From positions 310,001 to 374,000 of the forward strand of contig CAIQIA010000011.1 in assembly GCA_903871775.1 (NCBI GenBank): a stretch of 64,000 nt of DNA. Reading direction: 5' to 3'. Every line of letters starts with the position of its first letter. Position 1 is the stretch's first letter. Source of the stretch: an uncultured cyanobacterium (GTDB taxonomy: Bacteria > Cyanobacteriota > Cyanobacteriia > PCC-6307 > Cyanobiaceae). Both the position numbers and the translations under genes were made by a program. The notes below the pieces were generated by a model. It was not told where the DNA came from, ran no database searches, and saw only the letters and a program-made list of their open reading frames with translations. Shown one piece after another: positions 50,428 to 61,558 of the stretch.

Positions 50428-52458
50428 TCAGGCCAGCGAGCGGATCAGCCCTTCACTCCAGGTGCTCAGGCTGCCGCCGGTGAGCTGCAGCTCCTGGCTC
50501 GCGTCGGCGCTGAACCCCACGGTCAGCAGATTGCTGCCGATGCCTGTCAGCACCCGGATGCCATCGGCGAGCACCAACCGGTCCTCGCTGCTGAAATCGA
50601 GCAGCAGGTCGCGACCCGAGAGCTGATCGCGGGTGATCAGCAGCTGATCGGCACCGGCACCGAGGGCGACCCGGTCGTTGCCACTGCCGCTGCGCACCAC
50701 GTCGTCACCGGCCCTGGCATCGATGAGGTCGTCGCCGGCACCGGCACGGATGAAATCGCTGCCGGCCGAACCGATGATCGTGTCGTTGCCGCCGCGGGTG
50801 TGGATGTAGTTGTCGATGTCGCCGGGCAGGCAGTCTCTGCCTGCCTGCTCGATGGTTTCGCTGGACCCGTCAGCAGCCTCCACATGCTGGGAACGGTCAA
50901 CACGGCTGAGGTCCGGTCCTGAGCCCATGCCCAGCATCACCACATCCGAAGATTCCGATCGGCTGGGGAAGTCGGCACTGAAGCCGCCATCGTTCATCCG
51001 GCAGGTGAAGGTCCCGTTCTGCGGCAGGCGGGACTGTTCCACCAGCTGGCCGGGAAGCGCATCAAGATCATCGGCCGACACGCTGGCCGGGGCCTCGTAA
51101 CCCCAGCGGAACCGGGCCGAATCGAGGGTCAGACCGATGGCGCCGGATCCCTGCACAACGGCCACCAGATCATCGCCGCTGCCGATGCCAGGCTGGCCGT
51201 CGCGATCGGCGTAGATGCAGGTGGCATCAGAGAGACCGACGCTGCAGGATTGCAGCTCGTAATCCCCCTGTTCGCCGGCCAGGGCGATGAAATCGTTGTC
51301 GCCAAAATCCTGGATGGCCGCATAGCCCAGGCCACTGGCTGTTCCAAAATCCAGGTAGTAATCTTTCAGGCCGCTGCCGAGCACAAAGGTGTCGGCGCCG
51401 GGAGCGCCGATGAGCACATCGGTCTCTCCCTGCCCCGGGAGGGGAGCTTCGGGATCCACGCCGATCAGGCTGTCATCGCCGAGGCCGCCGATCAGCACAT
51501 CGGTACCCCCACGGCCGATCAGCACATCGTCGTCGTCGCTGCCCATCAGAATGTCGTTGGCGGCTCCGCCCACAGCATCAATGGCTTCAGGATCGATGAA
51601 CCACTGGAAGGTGGTGGCATCCATCAGGTCGAGGCTGCGGGCCGCCGGGCCCTGCACCACGCTGATCAGGTCGTCGTAGTCACTGATGCCCGATTTGCCA
51701 TCACGATTGTAGTAGATGCAGGTGGCAGCTGACAGGCCGACGGTCGATTCGACAAGCACATAATTGCCCATCTGATCGCACTCAAGCACGATCTGATCAC
51801 CCTTTTCAAAGTCCTGGATGGCGGCGTAGCTGTCTGTGTCCCGGCCAACAACGTCTTTGTAGTAAATGCCGTGCTGGCCCCCGAGCACAAGGCGATCCAG
51901 CCCCGGTCCGCCAATCAGCACATCAATTTCACCACGCCCGGGCAGAGGCATTTCGGTGTGCACTCCCGAAATCACGTCATCACCCGCCCCGCCGATGACC
52001 ACATCGCTGCCCATGCAGCCCGACAGCACGTCACTGGCGTCGGTGCCGATGACGATGTCGTTGGATGGCAGGCCCACCGAGATGGCCACGCCTTCGGGAA
52101 TCTTCCAGACGAATGTGGCGGCATCCATGAGATCCAGGCTGCCCGCCGCCGGGCCTGAGATCTCGGCGATCAGGTCGCCGGCATCGCTGCTGCGATGTTC
52201 GCCGACATAGAAGATGCAGAAGCCGCCGTTGGCGCCCCCGTGGTGGTTGCCGGGGATGAGCTGATAGTCACCCAGCTCATCACAGTCGAGCTGAATGCGA
52301 TCACCGGCCTGAAAATCGGTGATGACGGCGTAGCCGTCGGTTGCATCAAGACTGACCACGAACGTCCTTGCGGCCGCGTCCTGGGAGACCGGGGGTTCGT
52401 AGGACGTGCGGGTGGCCCCGTCAGCCAGCGGCTTGGTGGTGTGGCTATGGACAGCCAT
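50428..52458 (-). CDS. RTX calcium-binding protein with three repeated modules
   Basis: A 676-residue acidic protein without a Sec signal. It contains three tandem modules of about 155 residues, each with an ITDF/IQDF strand followed by GD.I.L.C....G.Y.L, a cysteine-containing CI(F)Y segment, an acidic DLI..V.GPAA.SLDLMDA.TF.W block and RTX nonapeptide repeats (GGAGDDVISG, GGLGDDSLIG); the third is incomplete. The C-terminal ~180 residues are canonical GGxGxD repeats (GGNDTIIGSAGSDFIRAGAGDDLIDARAGDD). Type I secretion is likely; function unknown. A perfect palindrome precedes the start at 52458. Confidence 0.82.
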   Translation of the reverse strand: MAVHSHTTKPLADGATRTSYEPPVSQDAAARTFVVSLDATDGYAVITDFQAGDRIQLDCDELGDYQLIPGNHHGGANGGFCIFYVGEHRSSDAGDLIAEISGPAAGSLDLMDAATFVWKIPEGVAISVGLPSNDIVIGTDASDVLSGCMGSDVVIGGAGDDVISGVHTEMPLPGRGEIDVLIGGPGLDRLVLGGQHGIYYKDVVGRDTDSYAAIQDFEKGDQIVLECDQMGNYVLVESTVGLSAATCIYYNRDGKSGISDYDDLISVVQGPAARSLDLMDATTFQWFIDPEAIDAVGGAANDILMGSDDDDVLIGRGGTDVLIGGLGDDSLIGVDPEAPLPGQGETDVLIGAPGADTFVLGSGLKDYYLDFGTASGLGYAAIQDFGDNDFIALAGEQGDYELQSCSVGLSDATCIYADRDGQPGIGSGDDLVAVVQGSGAIGLTLDSARFRWGYEAPASVSADDLDALPGQLVEQSRLPQNGTFTCRMNDGGFSADFPSRSESSDVVMLGMGSGPDLSRVDRSQHVEAADGSSETIEQAGRDCLPGDIDNYIHTRGGNDTIIGSAGSDFIRAGAGDDLIDARAGDDVVRSGSGNDRVALGAGADQLLITRDQLSGRDLLLDFSSEDRLVLADGIRVLTGIGSNLLTVGFSADASQELQLTGGSLSTWSEGLIRSLA

Positions 52459-52477
52459 GGTAGGAGTTGACTTAGAG

Positions 52478-52495
52478 TAAGCTGAAATCAGCTTA
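52478..52495 (-). promoter_or_regulatory. 18-base perfect palindrome upstream of RTX gene
   Basis: TAAGCTGA-AA-TCAGCTTA lies 20 bases upstream of the RTX gene ATG (52458) and 16 bases beyond the queE stop. No T-run follows it, so it is unlikely to be the queE terminator. It fits a dimeric repressor operator in the leader or promoter of the RTX gene. The surrounding AT-rich bases are the only such stretch nearby. Confidence 0.55.
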
Positions 52496-52511
52496 GCTCG
52501 TTCTGCGCTTT

Positions 52512-54739
<2,228 letters not shown>

Positions 54740-54765
54740 CTACCGAGACCCTCCAGGGGGGGGCC

Positions 54766-55251
54766 TCAGGATTCGAGCAGGCTGCGCAGCATCCAGGCGG
54801 TCTTCTCGTGGACCAGCAGGCGGGCGTTGATCAGGTCAGCGCTGGGGCCGTCCTTGGCGTCTTCGGCCAGGGGCAGGATCGCCCGGGCCGTGCGCACCAG
54901 CGCCTCATGCCCCTGCACCAGTTCGGCCACCATCGCCAGGGCCGCCGGCACCTGGGCGCTCTCGGGGATGCTGGAGAGCTCGGCGATGCGGCGGTAGCCG
55001 AAGGGGGCCGGATGGCCGAGGGCGCGGATGCGTTCGGCGATCTCGTCGAGGGCGGTCCAGAGTTCGGTGTACTGCTCCATGAACATCAGGTGCAGGGTGT
55101 TGAACATCGGCCCGGTCACGTTCCAGTGGAAGCCGTGGGTCTTGGCGTACAGCACCGTGCTGTCGGCCAGCAGCCGGCCCAGGGCTTCGGCGATGCCGGC
55201 GCGCTGGTCGGCGGGGATGCCGATGTCGATCACAGGGACGGTGCTGGTCAT
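54766..55251 (-). CDS. Dps-family DNA-protecting ferritin
   Basis: A 161-residue Dps/ferritin-like protein: LLADSTVLYAKTHGFHWNVTGPMFNTLHLMFMEQYTELWTALDEIAERIRALG holds the His, Asp and Glu of the inter-subunit ferroxidase site, and LVHEKTAWMLRSLL ends the four-helix bundle. It forms dodecamers that store iron and protect DNA under oxidative stress. A TAGCCT hexamer on the minus strand (55295-55290) 38 bases before the ATG is a plausible -10. Confidence 0.95.
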   Translation of the reverse strand: MTSTVPVIDIGIPADQRAGIAEALGRLLADSTVLYAKTHGFHWNVTGPMFNTLHLMFMEQYTELWTALDEIAERIRALGHPAPFGYRRIAELSSIPESAQVPAALAMVAELVQGHEALVRTARAILPLAEDAKDGPSADLINARLLVHEKTAWMLRSLLES

Positions 55252-55335
55252 GGTGGCGCGATCCTGGCGATGGGGAGGGGACTGCCCGCAGGCTAGGAAC
55301 GGCGGTGGCCGACGACCGTCCCCGGGCGACGGGCG

Positions 55336-56454
55336 TCAGTCCAGATCCTCGAGGTAGTCGCGCACGCGGCTGCGCCGCTCGGGCAGCCGCAGCTTGTGCA
55401 GCGCCCGCGATTCGATCTGCCGCACCCGTTCCCGCGAGAGGTCGAGGCAGCGGCCGATCTCGGCCAGGGTCTGGGGGGTGTCGTCGTCGAGGCCGTAGCG
55501 CAGGCGGATGACGCTGGCCTCCCGGCCGCTCAGTTCCGCCAGCAGCTCCTCCAGGTCGTCGTGCAGCTTTTCGCGGGTGAGCCGCTGCTCCGGTGTCGGC
55601 AGGCCGTCCTCCAGCAGATCCCCCAGTTCGGTGTCCTGGTCGTGGCCCACCCGCGTGTCCAGCGACACCGAGCGCGGCACCCGCATCAGCGTCTGCCGCA
55701 CCACCTCCTCGCTCAGCCCCAGCTCCCTGGCCAGGTCCTGCAGGGTGGCGGTGCGGCCGAGGCGGCCGGCGATCTCACGCTGGGCCTTCTTGATCCGGTT
55801 CAGCTTCTCGGTCACGTGCACCGGCAGGCGGATCGTTCGGCTCTGGGTCGCGATCGCCCGGGTGATGCCCTGGCGGATCCACCAGTAGGCGTAGGTGCTG
55901 AAGCGGAAGCCGCGGGTGGGGTCGTACTTCTCGACGCCCCGCTCGAGGCCGAGGGTGCCCTCCTGCACCAGATCGAGCAGCTCCATGCCGCGGTTCTGGT
56001 ACTTCTTGGCCACGGCCACCACCAGCCGCAGGTTGGCCTGGATCATCCGTTCCTTGGCCCGCCGGCCCCGGTGCAGCTGCTGCTGCAGCTCGGTGGCCGT
56101 CACCCCCAGCTGTTCGGCCCAGGCGGCCGTGCCCTGCTGCAGGGTGTGGCGCAGGGCCGCCACATCCAGGTCGGCGGCGGCGGCCCACTGGCTCTGGTTC
56201 GGCTGATGGCCCAGGCGGCTGGTCTCCCGCTGCCGCGCCTCTTCGAGCGCTTCGAGCGCAGCGATGGCCGGGTTCGCTTCGGCCAGCTGCCGCCGCTCCT
56301 GCAGCAGCGCCTCACGCCGCTGCACCAGCCGGGCCAGGGTCAGCTCCTCCTCATGGGTGAGCAGGTCGACCCGGCCGATGTCCTGCAGGTACAGGCGCAC
56401 CAGATCAGCCGAGGAGCGGCGCTGCTGTGGGGCCGGCGGCTGGGACAACGGCAT
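55336..56454 (-). CDS. Group 2 sigma-70 factor (RpoD-like)
   Basis: A 372-residue sigma factor with region 1.2 (SADLVRLYLQDIGRVDLLTHEEELTLARLVQ), region 2 (RMIQANLRLVVAVAKKYQNRGMELLDLVQEGTLGLERGVEKYDPTRGFRFSTYAYWWIRQGITRAI), region 3 and region 4 (RLRYGLDDDTPQTLAEIGRCLDLSRERVRQIESRALHKLR). The spacer between 1.2 and 2 (about 60-130) is short and Gln-rich. Length and lack of an extended region 1.1 fit a cyanobacterial group 2 (SigB-E type) factor rather than the essential SigA. Confidence 0.93.
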   Translation of the reverse strand: MPLSQPPAPQQRRSSADLVRLYLQDIGRVDLLTHEEELTLARLVQRREALLQERRQLAEANPAIAALEALEEARQRETSRLGHQPNQSQWAAAADLDVAALRHTLQQGTAAWAEQLGVTATELQQQLHRGRRAKERMIQANLRLVVAVAKKYQNRGMELLDLVQEGTLGLERGVEKYDPTRGFRFSTYAYWWIRQGITRAIATQSRTIRLPVHVTEKLNRIKKAQREIAGRLGRTATLQDLARELGLSEEVVRQTLMRVPRSVSLDTRVGHDQDTELGDLLEDGLPTPEQRLTREKLHDDLEELLAELSGREASVIRLRYGLDDDTPQTLAEIGRCLDLSRERVRQIESRALHKLRLPERRSRVRDYLEDLD

Positions 56455-56520
56455 GGGACTGCACCAGTCTCAGCCTGGACTCCGGCGCCATCCAGGCGAT
56501 CTTTTGTCTGGTTGTCTTCG

Positions 56521-58344
56521 CTATCGCGGCTCAGGCTCCTCCCAGGTGCTGGCCACATGCAGCTCGTCGAGCTGGCGGGGGCTGACGCCGGCCGGCGCCT
56601 GGGTCAGCAGGCAGCGGGCCTGCTGGGTCTTGGGGAAGGCGATGGTGTCGCGGATCGACTCCTCCCCCGCCAGCAGCATCACCATCCGGTCGAGGCCGAA
56701 GGCGATGCCGCCGTGGGGTGGGGCCCCCAGGTCGAGGGCTTCCATCAGGAAGCCGAACTGGGCCTCGGCCTCCTCGAGGGGCAGGCCGATGGTCTGCAGC
56801 ACCTGCCGCTGCAGGGCCGAATCGTGGATGCGCAGGGAGCCGCCGCCGAGTTCGAGGCCGTTGAGCACCAGGTCATAGGCCTGGGCGCGGGCCGTGGGCA
56901 GCCGTTCGGCCCAGGCGGCCGGATCATCGCCCAGGTCATCGCGGTTGGGGGCGCAGAACGGATGGTGCAGAGCCTCGAGCCGGTTCTCGTCGGCGTTGAA
57001 CTCGAACATCGGAAAGTCGACCACCCAGAGGAAGTTCCAGGTGCTGTTCTCGCGGTCAGACGGCACCAGGCCGAGGTCGCGCGCCAGAAACTGGCGCACC
57101 CGGTCGAGGGCCTTGTTGACCGTGGCGGTGTCGCCCGCACCGAAGAGCAGCAGGGTGCCGGGCTGGGCGCCGGTGCGGGCCAGCAATTCGGCCTTCTTTT
57201 CTGCGCTCAGGTTGTCCTTGATCGCACCGATGGTGTCGATCTCGCCCCCCTCGCGCACGCGGATGAAGGCGAGGCCACCGGCACCGGCTTTCTGCGCCTC
57301 GCTGAACACATCACCGCCAGGTTTGATGCGCACGTTGCTGATGGCGTCGTTGCCGCCGGGCACGGCGATCACCTTGACGCTGCCGCCGGCGGCCACGGCC
57401 CCGCTGAACACCTTGAAGCCCATGTCGGCCACCAGGTCGCTGACGTTGACCAGCTCGAGCCCGTAGCGGGTGTCGGGCCGGTCGGTGCCGTAGCGCTCCA
57501 TCGCCTCGTGCCAGGTGAGGCGGGGGAAGGGCCGCGGCAGCTCGACACCTCTGACGGCCTTCCAGATCGTGGCGATCAGGTCTTCGTTGAGCGCCAGGAT
57601 CTGCTCCTGGTCGAGGAAGCTCATCTCCATGTCCAGCTGGGTGAACTCCGGCTGGCGATCGGCCCGCAGGTCTTCATCGCGGAAACAGCGGGCGATCTGG
57701 TAGTAGCGCTCGATGCCGCCCACCATCAGCAGCTGCTTGAACAGCTGTGGCGACTGGGGCAGGGCGAACCATTCCCCGCCACACACGCGCGAGGGCACCA
57801 GGTAGTCGCGGGCGCCTTCGGGGGTCGAGCGGGTGAGCACGGGGGTCTCGACCTCGAGGAAGCCCTCGCCTTCAAGGCAGTTGCGGATCGCCCGCACGGT
57901 GCTGTGGCGCAGCTGCAGGTTGCGGGCCATGCGGGCCCGGCGCAGGTCGAGGTAGCGATGGCGCAGCCGCAGCTCTTCGCGGGTGTTCTCCTCGTCGTGC
58001 ACCGACACCGGAAAGGGCAGGGTGCCCCTGACCTCATTGAGCACCACCAGCCCGCCGGCCAGCACCTCGACGGCCCCCGTCGCCAGGCGATCGTTCACCG
58101 ATTCGGCGGGCCGCGGCCGCACGCGGCCGCTCACCTGCAGCACCGTTTCGTTGCGCAGGTGCTCGGCCACCGCGAAGGCCTCGGCCCGGTCGGGATCGAC
58201 CGTGATCTGCACCGTGCCGCTGCGGTCGCGCAGGTCGATGAAGATGACGCCGCCGTGGTCGCGCCGGCGGTCCACCCAACCGCACAGCTGCACGTCGTGG
58301 CCGGCATGGTCGGCGCGCAGGTCGCCGCACCCGTGGCTGCGCAT
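56521..58344 (-). CDS. aspS: Aspartyl-tRNA synthetase
   Basis: Charges tRNA-Asp; a class IIb synthetase of 607 residues. It shows the OB-fold anticodon-binding domain ([30 protein letters not shown]), motif 1-2 ([56 protein letters not shown]), the GAD insertion domain (about 300-420), and motif 3 [27 protein letters not shown]. The full GAD domain marks the bacterial type. The ATG at 58344 starts [15 protein letters not shown], as in relatives. Confidence 0.98.
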   Translation of the reverse strand: MRSHGCGDLRADHAGHDVQLCGWVDRRRDHGGVIFIDLRDRSGTVQITVDPDRAEAFAVAEHLRNETVLQVSGRVRPRPAESVNDRLATGAVEVLAGGLVVLNEVRGTLPFPVSVHDEENTREELRLRHRYLDLRRARMARNLQLRHSTVRAIRNCLEGEGFLEVETPVLTRSTPEGARDYLVPSRVCGGEWFALPQSPQLFKQLLMVGGIERYYQIARCFRDEDLRADRQPEFTQLDMEMSFLDQEQILALNEDLIATIWKAVRGVELPRPFPRLTWHEAMERYGTDRPDTRYGLELVNVSDLVADMGFKVFSGAVAAGGSVKVIAVPGGNDAISNVRIKPGGDVFSEAQKAGAGGLAFIRVREGGEIDTIGAIKDNLSAEKKAELLARTGAQPGTLLLFGAGDTATVNKALDRVRQFLARDLGLVPSDRENSTWNFLWVVDFPMFEFNADENRLEALHHPFCAPNRDDLGDDPAAWAERLPTARAQAYDLVLNGLELGGGSLRIHDSALQRQVLQTIGLPLEEAEAQFGFLMEALDLGAPPHGGIAFGLDRMVMLLAGEESIRDTIAFPKTQQARCLLTQAPAGVSPRQLDELHVASTWEEPEPR

Positions 58345-58435
58345 GGTGAACCGCTTCTGAATGGCGGATTTTCCCACGGCGCCGCCTGGGGCTCGAGGCA
58401 CCGACGATGGACCCGATGCCGCCACCCCTGCTGCC

Positions 58436-59179
58436 ATGAACCGACGGCCCCTGCTGCTGGCTGCCGCCCTTGCCTGCGTCGGCGGTGCCGCGGCCCTGGC
58501 CGCCCCCGCTGCGGCCCAGGCCGAGGAGGGAGGGGGCGATCCCGCCGACCTCGAGACCCGGCTGCAGGTGTGCACCCCCGGTGATGCTCTCAGCTGGTTG
58601 CAGCAGGGCAACGACCGTTTCGTGCAGGCCTGGGCCGCCGCCCGCGCCGCCGTTGACCCGGCCCAGCGGATGCAGCGGCTCGCCCGCCTCTGGCAGAACA
58701 ACTGCCAGATCGATCCGCTGGCGCTGGCGGAAGGCCAGCGGCCCTTCGCCGCCGTGCTTGCCTGCGCCGATTCGCGGGTCGACCCCGGCTGGTTGTTCGC
58801 CTGCGGGTCGGGTGAGCTGTTCCAGGTGCGCAGCGCCGGCAACACCGCCTTCGCCGAAGCGGTGGCATCGCTCGACTATGCGGTGGGGCTGCTGACGATC
58901 CCCCTGGTGGTGGTGCTGGGCCACAGCGACTGCGGCGCCGTCAAGGCGGCCCTGGGCCACGAGCTGCTCACGCCGTCGTTGGAGGAGCTGCTGGCGCCGA
59001 TCCGGGCCGGGCTGCCCGCCGGTGACGACCTCACCCTGGCGGTGCAGGCCAACGTGCGCCGGGTCGCCGGGGATCTGAGCCGCCGCAGTGACCTGCTGGC
59101 GGCGGCCGTCGCCGCCGGCCGTCTGCAGATCGTCGGCGCCTATGCCGACATCGCCAGCGGCCGGGTGACCCTGCTCTGA
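58436..59179 (+). CDS. Exported beta-carbonic anhydrase
   Basis: A 247-residue beta-class carbonic anhydrase with a signal peptide ([27 protein letters not shown]), so it acts outside the cytoplasm. Zinc and catalytic residues: Cys, Asp and Arg in [10 protein letters not shown], His and Cys in [15 protein letters not shown]; also the [22 protein letters not shown] segment. It resembles the periplasmic EcaB type and not the carboxysomal CsoSCA. It may help supply bicarbonate or CO2 at the cell surface. ATG 58436 gives the signal peptide. Divergent from aspS by 91 bases. Confidence 0.9.
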   Translation: MNRRPLLLAAALACVGGAAALAAPAAAQAEEGGGDPADLETRLQVCTPGDALSWLQQGNDRFVQAWAAARAAVDPAQRMQRLARLWQNNCQIDPLALAEGQRPFAAVLACADSRVDPGWLFACGSGELFQVRSAGNTAFAEAVASLDYAVGLLTIPLVVVLGHSDCGAVKAALGHELLTPSLEELLAPIRAGLPAGDDLTLAVQANVRRVAGDLSRRSDLLAAAVAAGRLQIVGAYADIASGRVTLL

Positions 59180-59189
59180 ATCCGACGCC

Positions 59190-60278
59190 TCAGGCGCGGC
59201 GGTAGAAGGGCCGCCGCACCACCGTCGCAGGTTCCTGGCGGCCGCGGATCTCGACCGCCACGGTGCTGCCGAGGCGGGCGAGGGCCGTGGGCACGTAGGC
59301 CAGGGCGATGGGGCGCTCGAGGGTGGGCGACCAGCCCCCGCTGGTCACCTCGCCCACCACGGCGCCGTCGTGCAGCACCGGATAGCCGTGGCGGGCGATG
59401 GCGCGACCCTCCAGCTGCAGCCCCACCAGCCTGCGGCTGACGCCAGCGGCGGTCTGCCCTTCGAGCACCTCGCGGCCGATGAAGTCATGGGGCATCTCGA
59501 GGTGCACCAGCCAGCCCAGGCTGGCCTCGAGGGGGCTGGTGGCGGCATCCATGTCGCTGCCGTACAGGTGCATCGCCGCATCCAGCCGCAGGCTGTCGCG
59601 GGCCCCCAGGCCGCAGGGGGCAACGCCCTCGATCAGCAGCCGCTGCCAGAGGGCAATGCCCGCCTCGCGGGCCAGCAGCAGTTCGAAGCCGTCTTCGCCG
59701 GTGTAACCGGTGCGGGCGGCGAACACCGGCGCCCCGTCGATCGTGAGGTCGCGATGGCCGAAGCGCGGCAGCCCCGCCAGGCTCTCGCCGCAGAGGCGTT
59801 CGAGCAGGGCCGGCGCCTCGGGGCCCTGGAGGGCCAGCAGCACCCCATCGCCCTTGCGGTCGTCGATGGTGATGCCCTGGGGTTCGAGCTGCTGCCGCAG
59901 CCAGGCGGTGTCGGCCTCGGCGCAGGCGGCGTTGATCACGGTCACCACCTCGGCGGTGCCATCGATCACGCCCCGGTCGTAGATGATCAGGTCGTCGCGG
60001 ATGCCGCCGGCGTCGTTGAGCAGCACCGTGTATTGGGCCTCGCCGGGGCCGATGCGCTGCAGGTCGCTGGGCACCAGGCCCTGCAGAACACCCTTGACGT
60101 CGTCGCCCCGCAGCCGCAGCACCCCCATGTGGGAGATGTCGAACATGCCGACCCGTTCACGCACGGCCCGGTGTTCGGCGATCACGCCGGCGAACTGCAC
60201 CGGCATTTCCCAGCCGGCGAAGGGCACCAGGCGGCCGCCGGCGTCGCGGCAGGCCTCATGCAGGGGGGTGCGGCGCAT
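59190..60278 (-). CDS. gcvT: Glycine cleavage T-protein (aminomethyltransferase)
   Basis: Tetrahydrofolate-dependent T-protein of photorespiratory glycine cleavage (362 residues). Motifs: MRRTPLHEACRDAGGRLVPFAGWEMPVQFAGVIAEHRAVRERVGMFDISHMGVLRLRG, YTGEDGFELLL, PCGLGARDSLRLDAAMHLYGSDMDAATSPLEASLGWLV. The upstream region carries 19-base tandem repeats but no recognisable glycine riboswitch. Confidence 0.97.
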   Translation of the reverse strand: MRRTPLHEACRDAGGRLVPFAGWEMPVQFAGVIAEHRAVRERVGMFDISHMGVLRLRGDDVKGVLQGLVPSDLQRIGPGEAQYTVLLNDAGGIRDDLIIYDRGVIDGTAEVVTVINAACAEADTAWLRQQLEPQGITIDDRKGDGVLLALQGPEAPALLERLCGESLAGLPRFGHRDLTIDGAPVFAARTGYTGEDGFELLLAREAGIALWQRLLIEGVAPCGLGARDSLRLDAAMHLYGSDMDAATSPLEASLGWLVHLEMPHDFIGREVLEGQTAAGVSRRLVGLQLEGRAIARHGYPVLHDGAVVGEVTSGGWSPTLERPIALAYVPTALARLGSTVAVEIRGRQEPATVVRRPFYRRA

Positions 60279-60311
60279 GGAAGGCGGGCAGCTCGCGGGA
60301 TCCTATGGGGA

Positions 60312-60368
60312 TTCGGAACCCAACCGGAGATGCGGGACCCAACCGGAGATTCGGAACACAACGGGTAG
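60312..60368. repeat. Three tandem 19-base repeats upstream of gcvT
   Basis: Units TTCGGAACCCAACCGGAGA (60312-60330), TGCGGGACCCAACCGGAGA (60331-60349) and TTCGGAACACAACGGGTAG (60350-60368) follow one another without gaps; the first two differ at 2 positions. They sit between the divergent gcvT and a small Cys-rich gene. The CCGG core reads similarly on both strands. Role unknown. Confidence 0.8.
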
Positions 60369-60459
60369 GGAATCGATCGAGAACCTGCTGATTCGGTGCT
60401 CCACCCTTGGCCCCGTCGCCGGCGCTCCCTACGTTGGGCGCCACCCCGCGGCCTCCGCC

Positions 60460-60693
60460 ATGGCCCTGCGACCCAGCTGTCGCTCGTGTCGCCACTGCCA
60501 GCCCGCCGGTTCCCTCGCCTGGTGCCGGTTGCGGCGGCTGGCGCTGCATCCTGACCTCACCGCCGACCTGAGCTGCCACCACTGGACGGCCAGCGCCCCG
60601 CGGCTGCCGCAGCTGCCCGACGACGGCACCACCGCTGAACCCCCCGAGGGGTCCCAGCTGCCGCTCATGGGCCTGGGGCTGCCGCGAGGCTGA
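60460..60693 (+). CDS. Small cysteine-rich hypothetical protein
   Basis: A 77-residue protein: SCRSCRHCQPAGSLAWCRLRRLALHPDLTADLSCHHWTA places six cysteines and two histidines in the first 45 residues, in a pattern able to bind zinc or an iron-sulphur cluster. The C-terminal part (APRLPQLPDDGTTAEPPEGSQLPLMGLGLPRG) is Pro-rich and likely disordered. I do not recognise the family, but the regular Cys spacing argues for a real gene. Its last 29 bases overlap the convergent speB. Confidence 0.6.
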   Translation: MALRPSCRSCRHCQPAGSLAWCRLRRLALHPDLTADLSCHHWTASAPRLPQLPDDGTTAEPPEGSQLPLMGLGLPRG

Positions 60694-61555
60694 GGATCAG
60701 GCTGCGCACCACCTTGGCCGCCAGCACGCTGCTCACGTCGCTGGGATCAAGGGCGGGGGCGAGCTCGACCACATCGGCCGCCACCAGCCGCTGCCCCCGC
60801 AGGGCCTCCACGACCCGGGCGAAATCGCTCCAGACGTAGCCGCCGGGCTCGGGGGTGCCGGTGCCCGGCAGCACCGACGGGTCGAACCAGTCGAGGTCGA
60901 CTGTGAGGTAGATGGGGCGGCCGGCGAGGGCGGCGAGGGAAGCCGGCAGCTGCTCCAGCTGCAGCAACCGCTGCTCGCGGCGCAGTTCGCTGAATTCGTC
61001 GCGGGTGCCGCTGCGGATCGCGAGCTGCAGCAGGGTGCCGCTGGGCAGCACCTCGAGGCAGCGGCGCATGGCGCAGGCATGGCTGTGGCGGCTGCCCAGC
61101 CAGCTGTCGCGCAGGTCGGCGTGGGCATCGAGCTGCAGCAGCACCAGGTCGGGATGGCGGGCCGCCACCGCCGCCACGGCACCGCTGCTGATCGAGTGTT
61201 CACCGCCGAGCATCAGCGGCCGCAGCTGCAGGTCAAGCACCGCGTCGGTGGCGTGGCGCACCGCCTCGACCACGGGTTCGGGGGCGCCGTGGGGGCAGTC
61301 GACCGCCCCCAGATCGGCGTAGGCCACATCGGCCAGGTCGCGGTCGAGCTGCGGGTCGTAGGTCTCGAGCCCTTCGCTCACCGCCCGGATGGCGGCGGGC
61401 CCGAAGCGGGTGCCAGGCCTGAAGGAGGTGGTGCCGTCGTAGGCGACGCCGAACAGGCCGACGCTGCAGCCGGCGGGGTCGCGGCGGGCACCCATGAACA
61501 CACCGCCGTCATCGAGAAAACCACCGCCATGGTCCACCGGAGCGTGGGAGCCCAT
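60665..61555 (-). CDS. speB: Agmatinase
   Basis: A 296-residue ureohydrolase that converts agmatine to putrescine and urea. Metal ligands: LMLGGEHSISSG, LLQLDAHADLRDSWLG with SHACAM, and LTVDLDWFDPSVLPGTGTPEPGG. The neighbour speE (spermidine synthase, 3 bases upstream) makes polyamine synthesis the role; the urea produced could feed the urease encoded nearby. Compare the second ureohydrolase at 11380-12381. Confidence 0.92.
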   Translation of the reverse strand: MGSHAPVDHGGGFLDDGGVFMGARRDPAGCSVGLFGVAYDGTTSFRPGTRFGPAAIRAVSEGLETYDPQLDRDLADVAYADLGAVDCPHGAPEPVVEAVRHATDAVLDLQLRPLMLGGEHSISSGAVAAVAARHPDLVLLQLDAHADLRDSWLGSRHSHACAMRRCLEVLPSGTLLQLAIRSGTRDEFSELRREQRLLQLEQLPASLAALAGRPIYLTVDLDWFDPSVLPGTGTPEPGGYVWSDFARVVEALRGQRLVAADVVELAPALDPSDVSSVLAAKVVRSLILSLAAAPGP

Positions 61556-61558
61556 CGG

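Noticed and set aside
55396-58584. 1062-codon plus-strand frame
   Set aside because: Antisense to the sigma factor and aspS, both of which have complete domain signatures.
60279-60459. Possible glycine riboswitch before gcvT
   Set aside because: No conserved glycine aptamer core could be recognised; only the 19-base tandem repeats are present.
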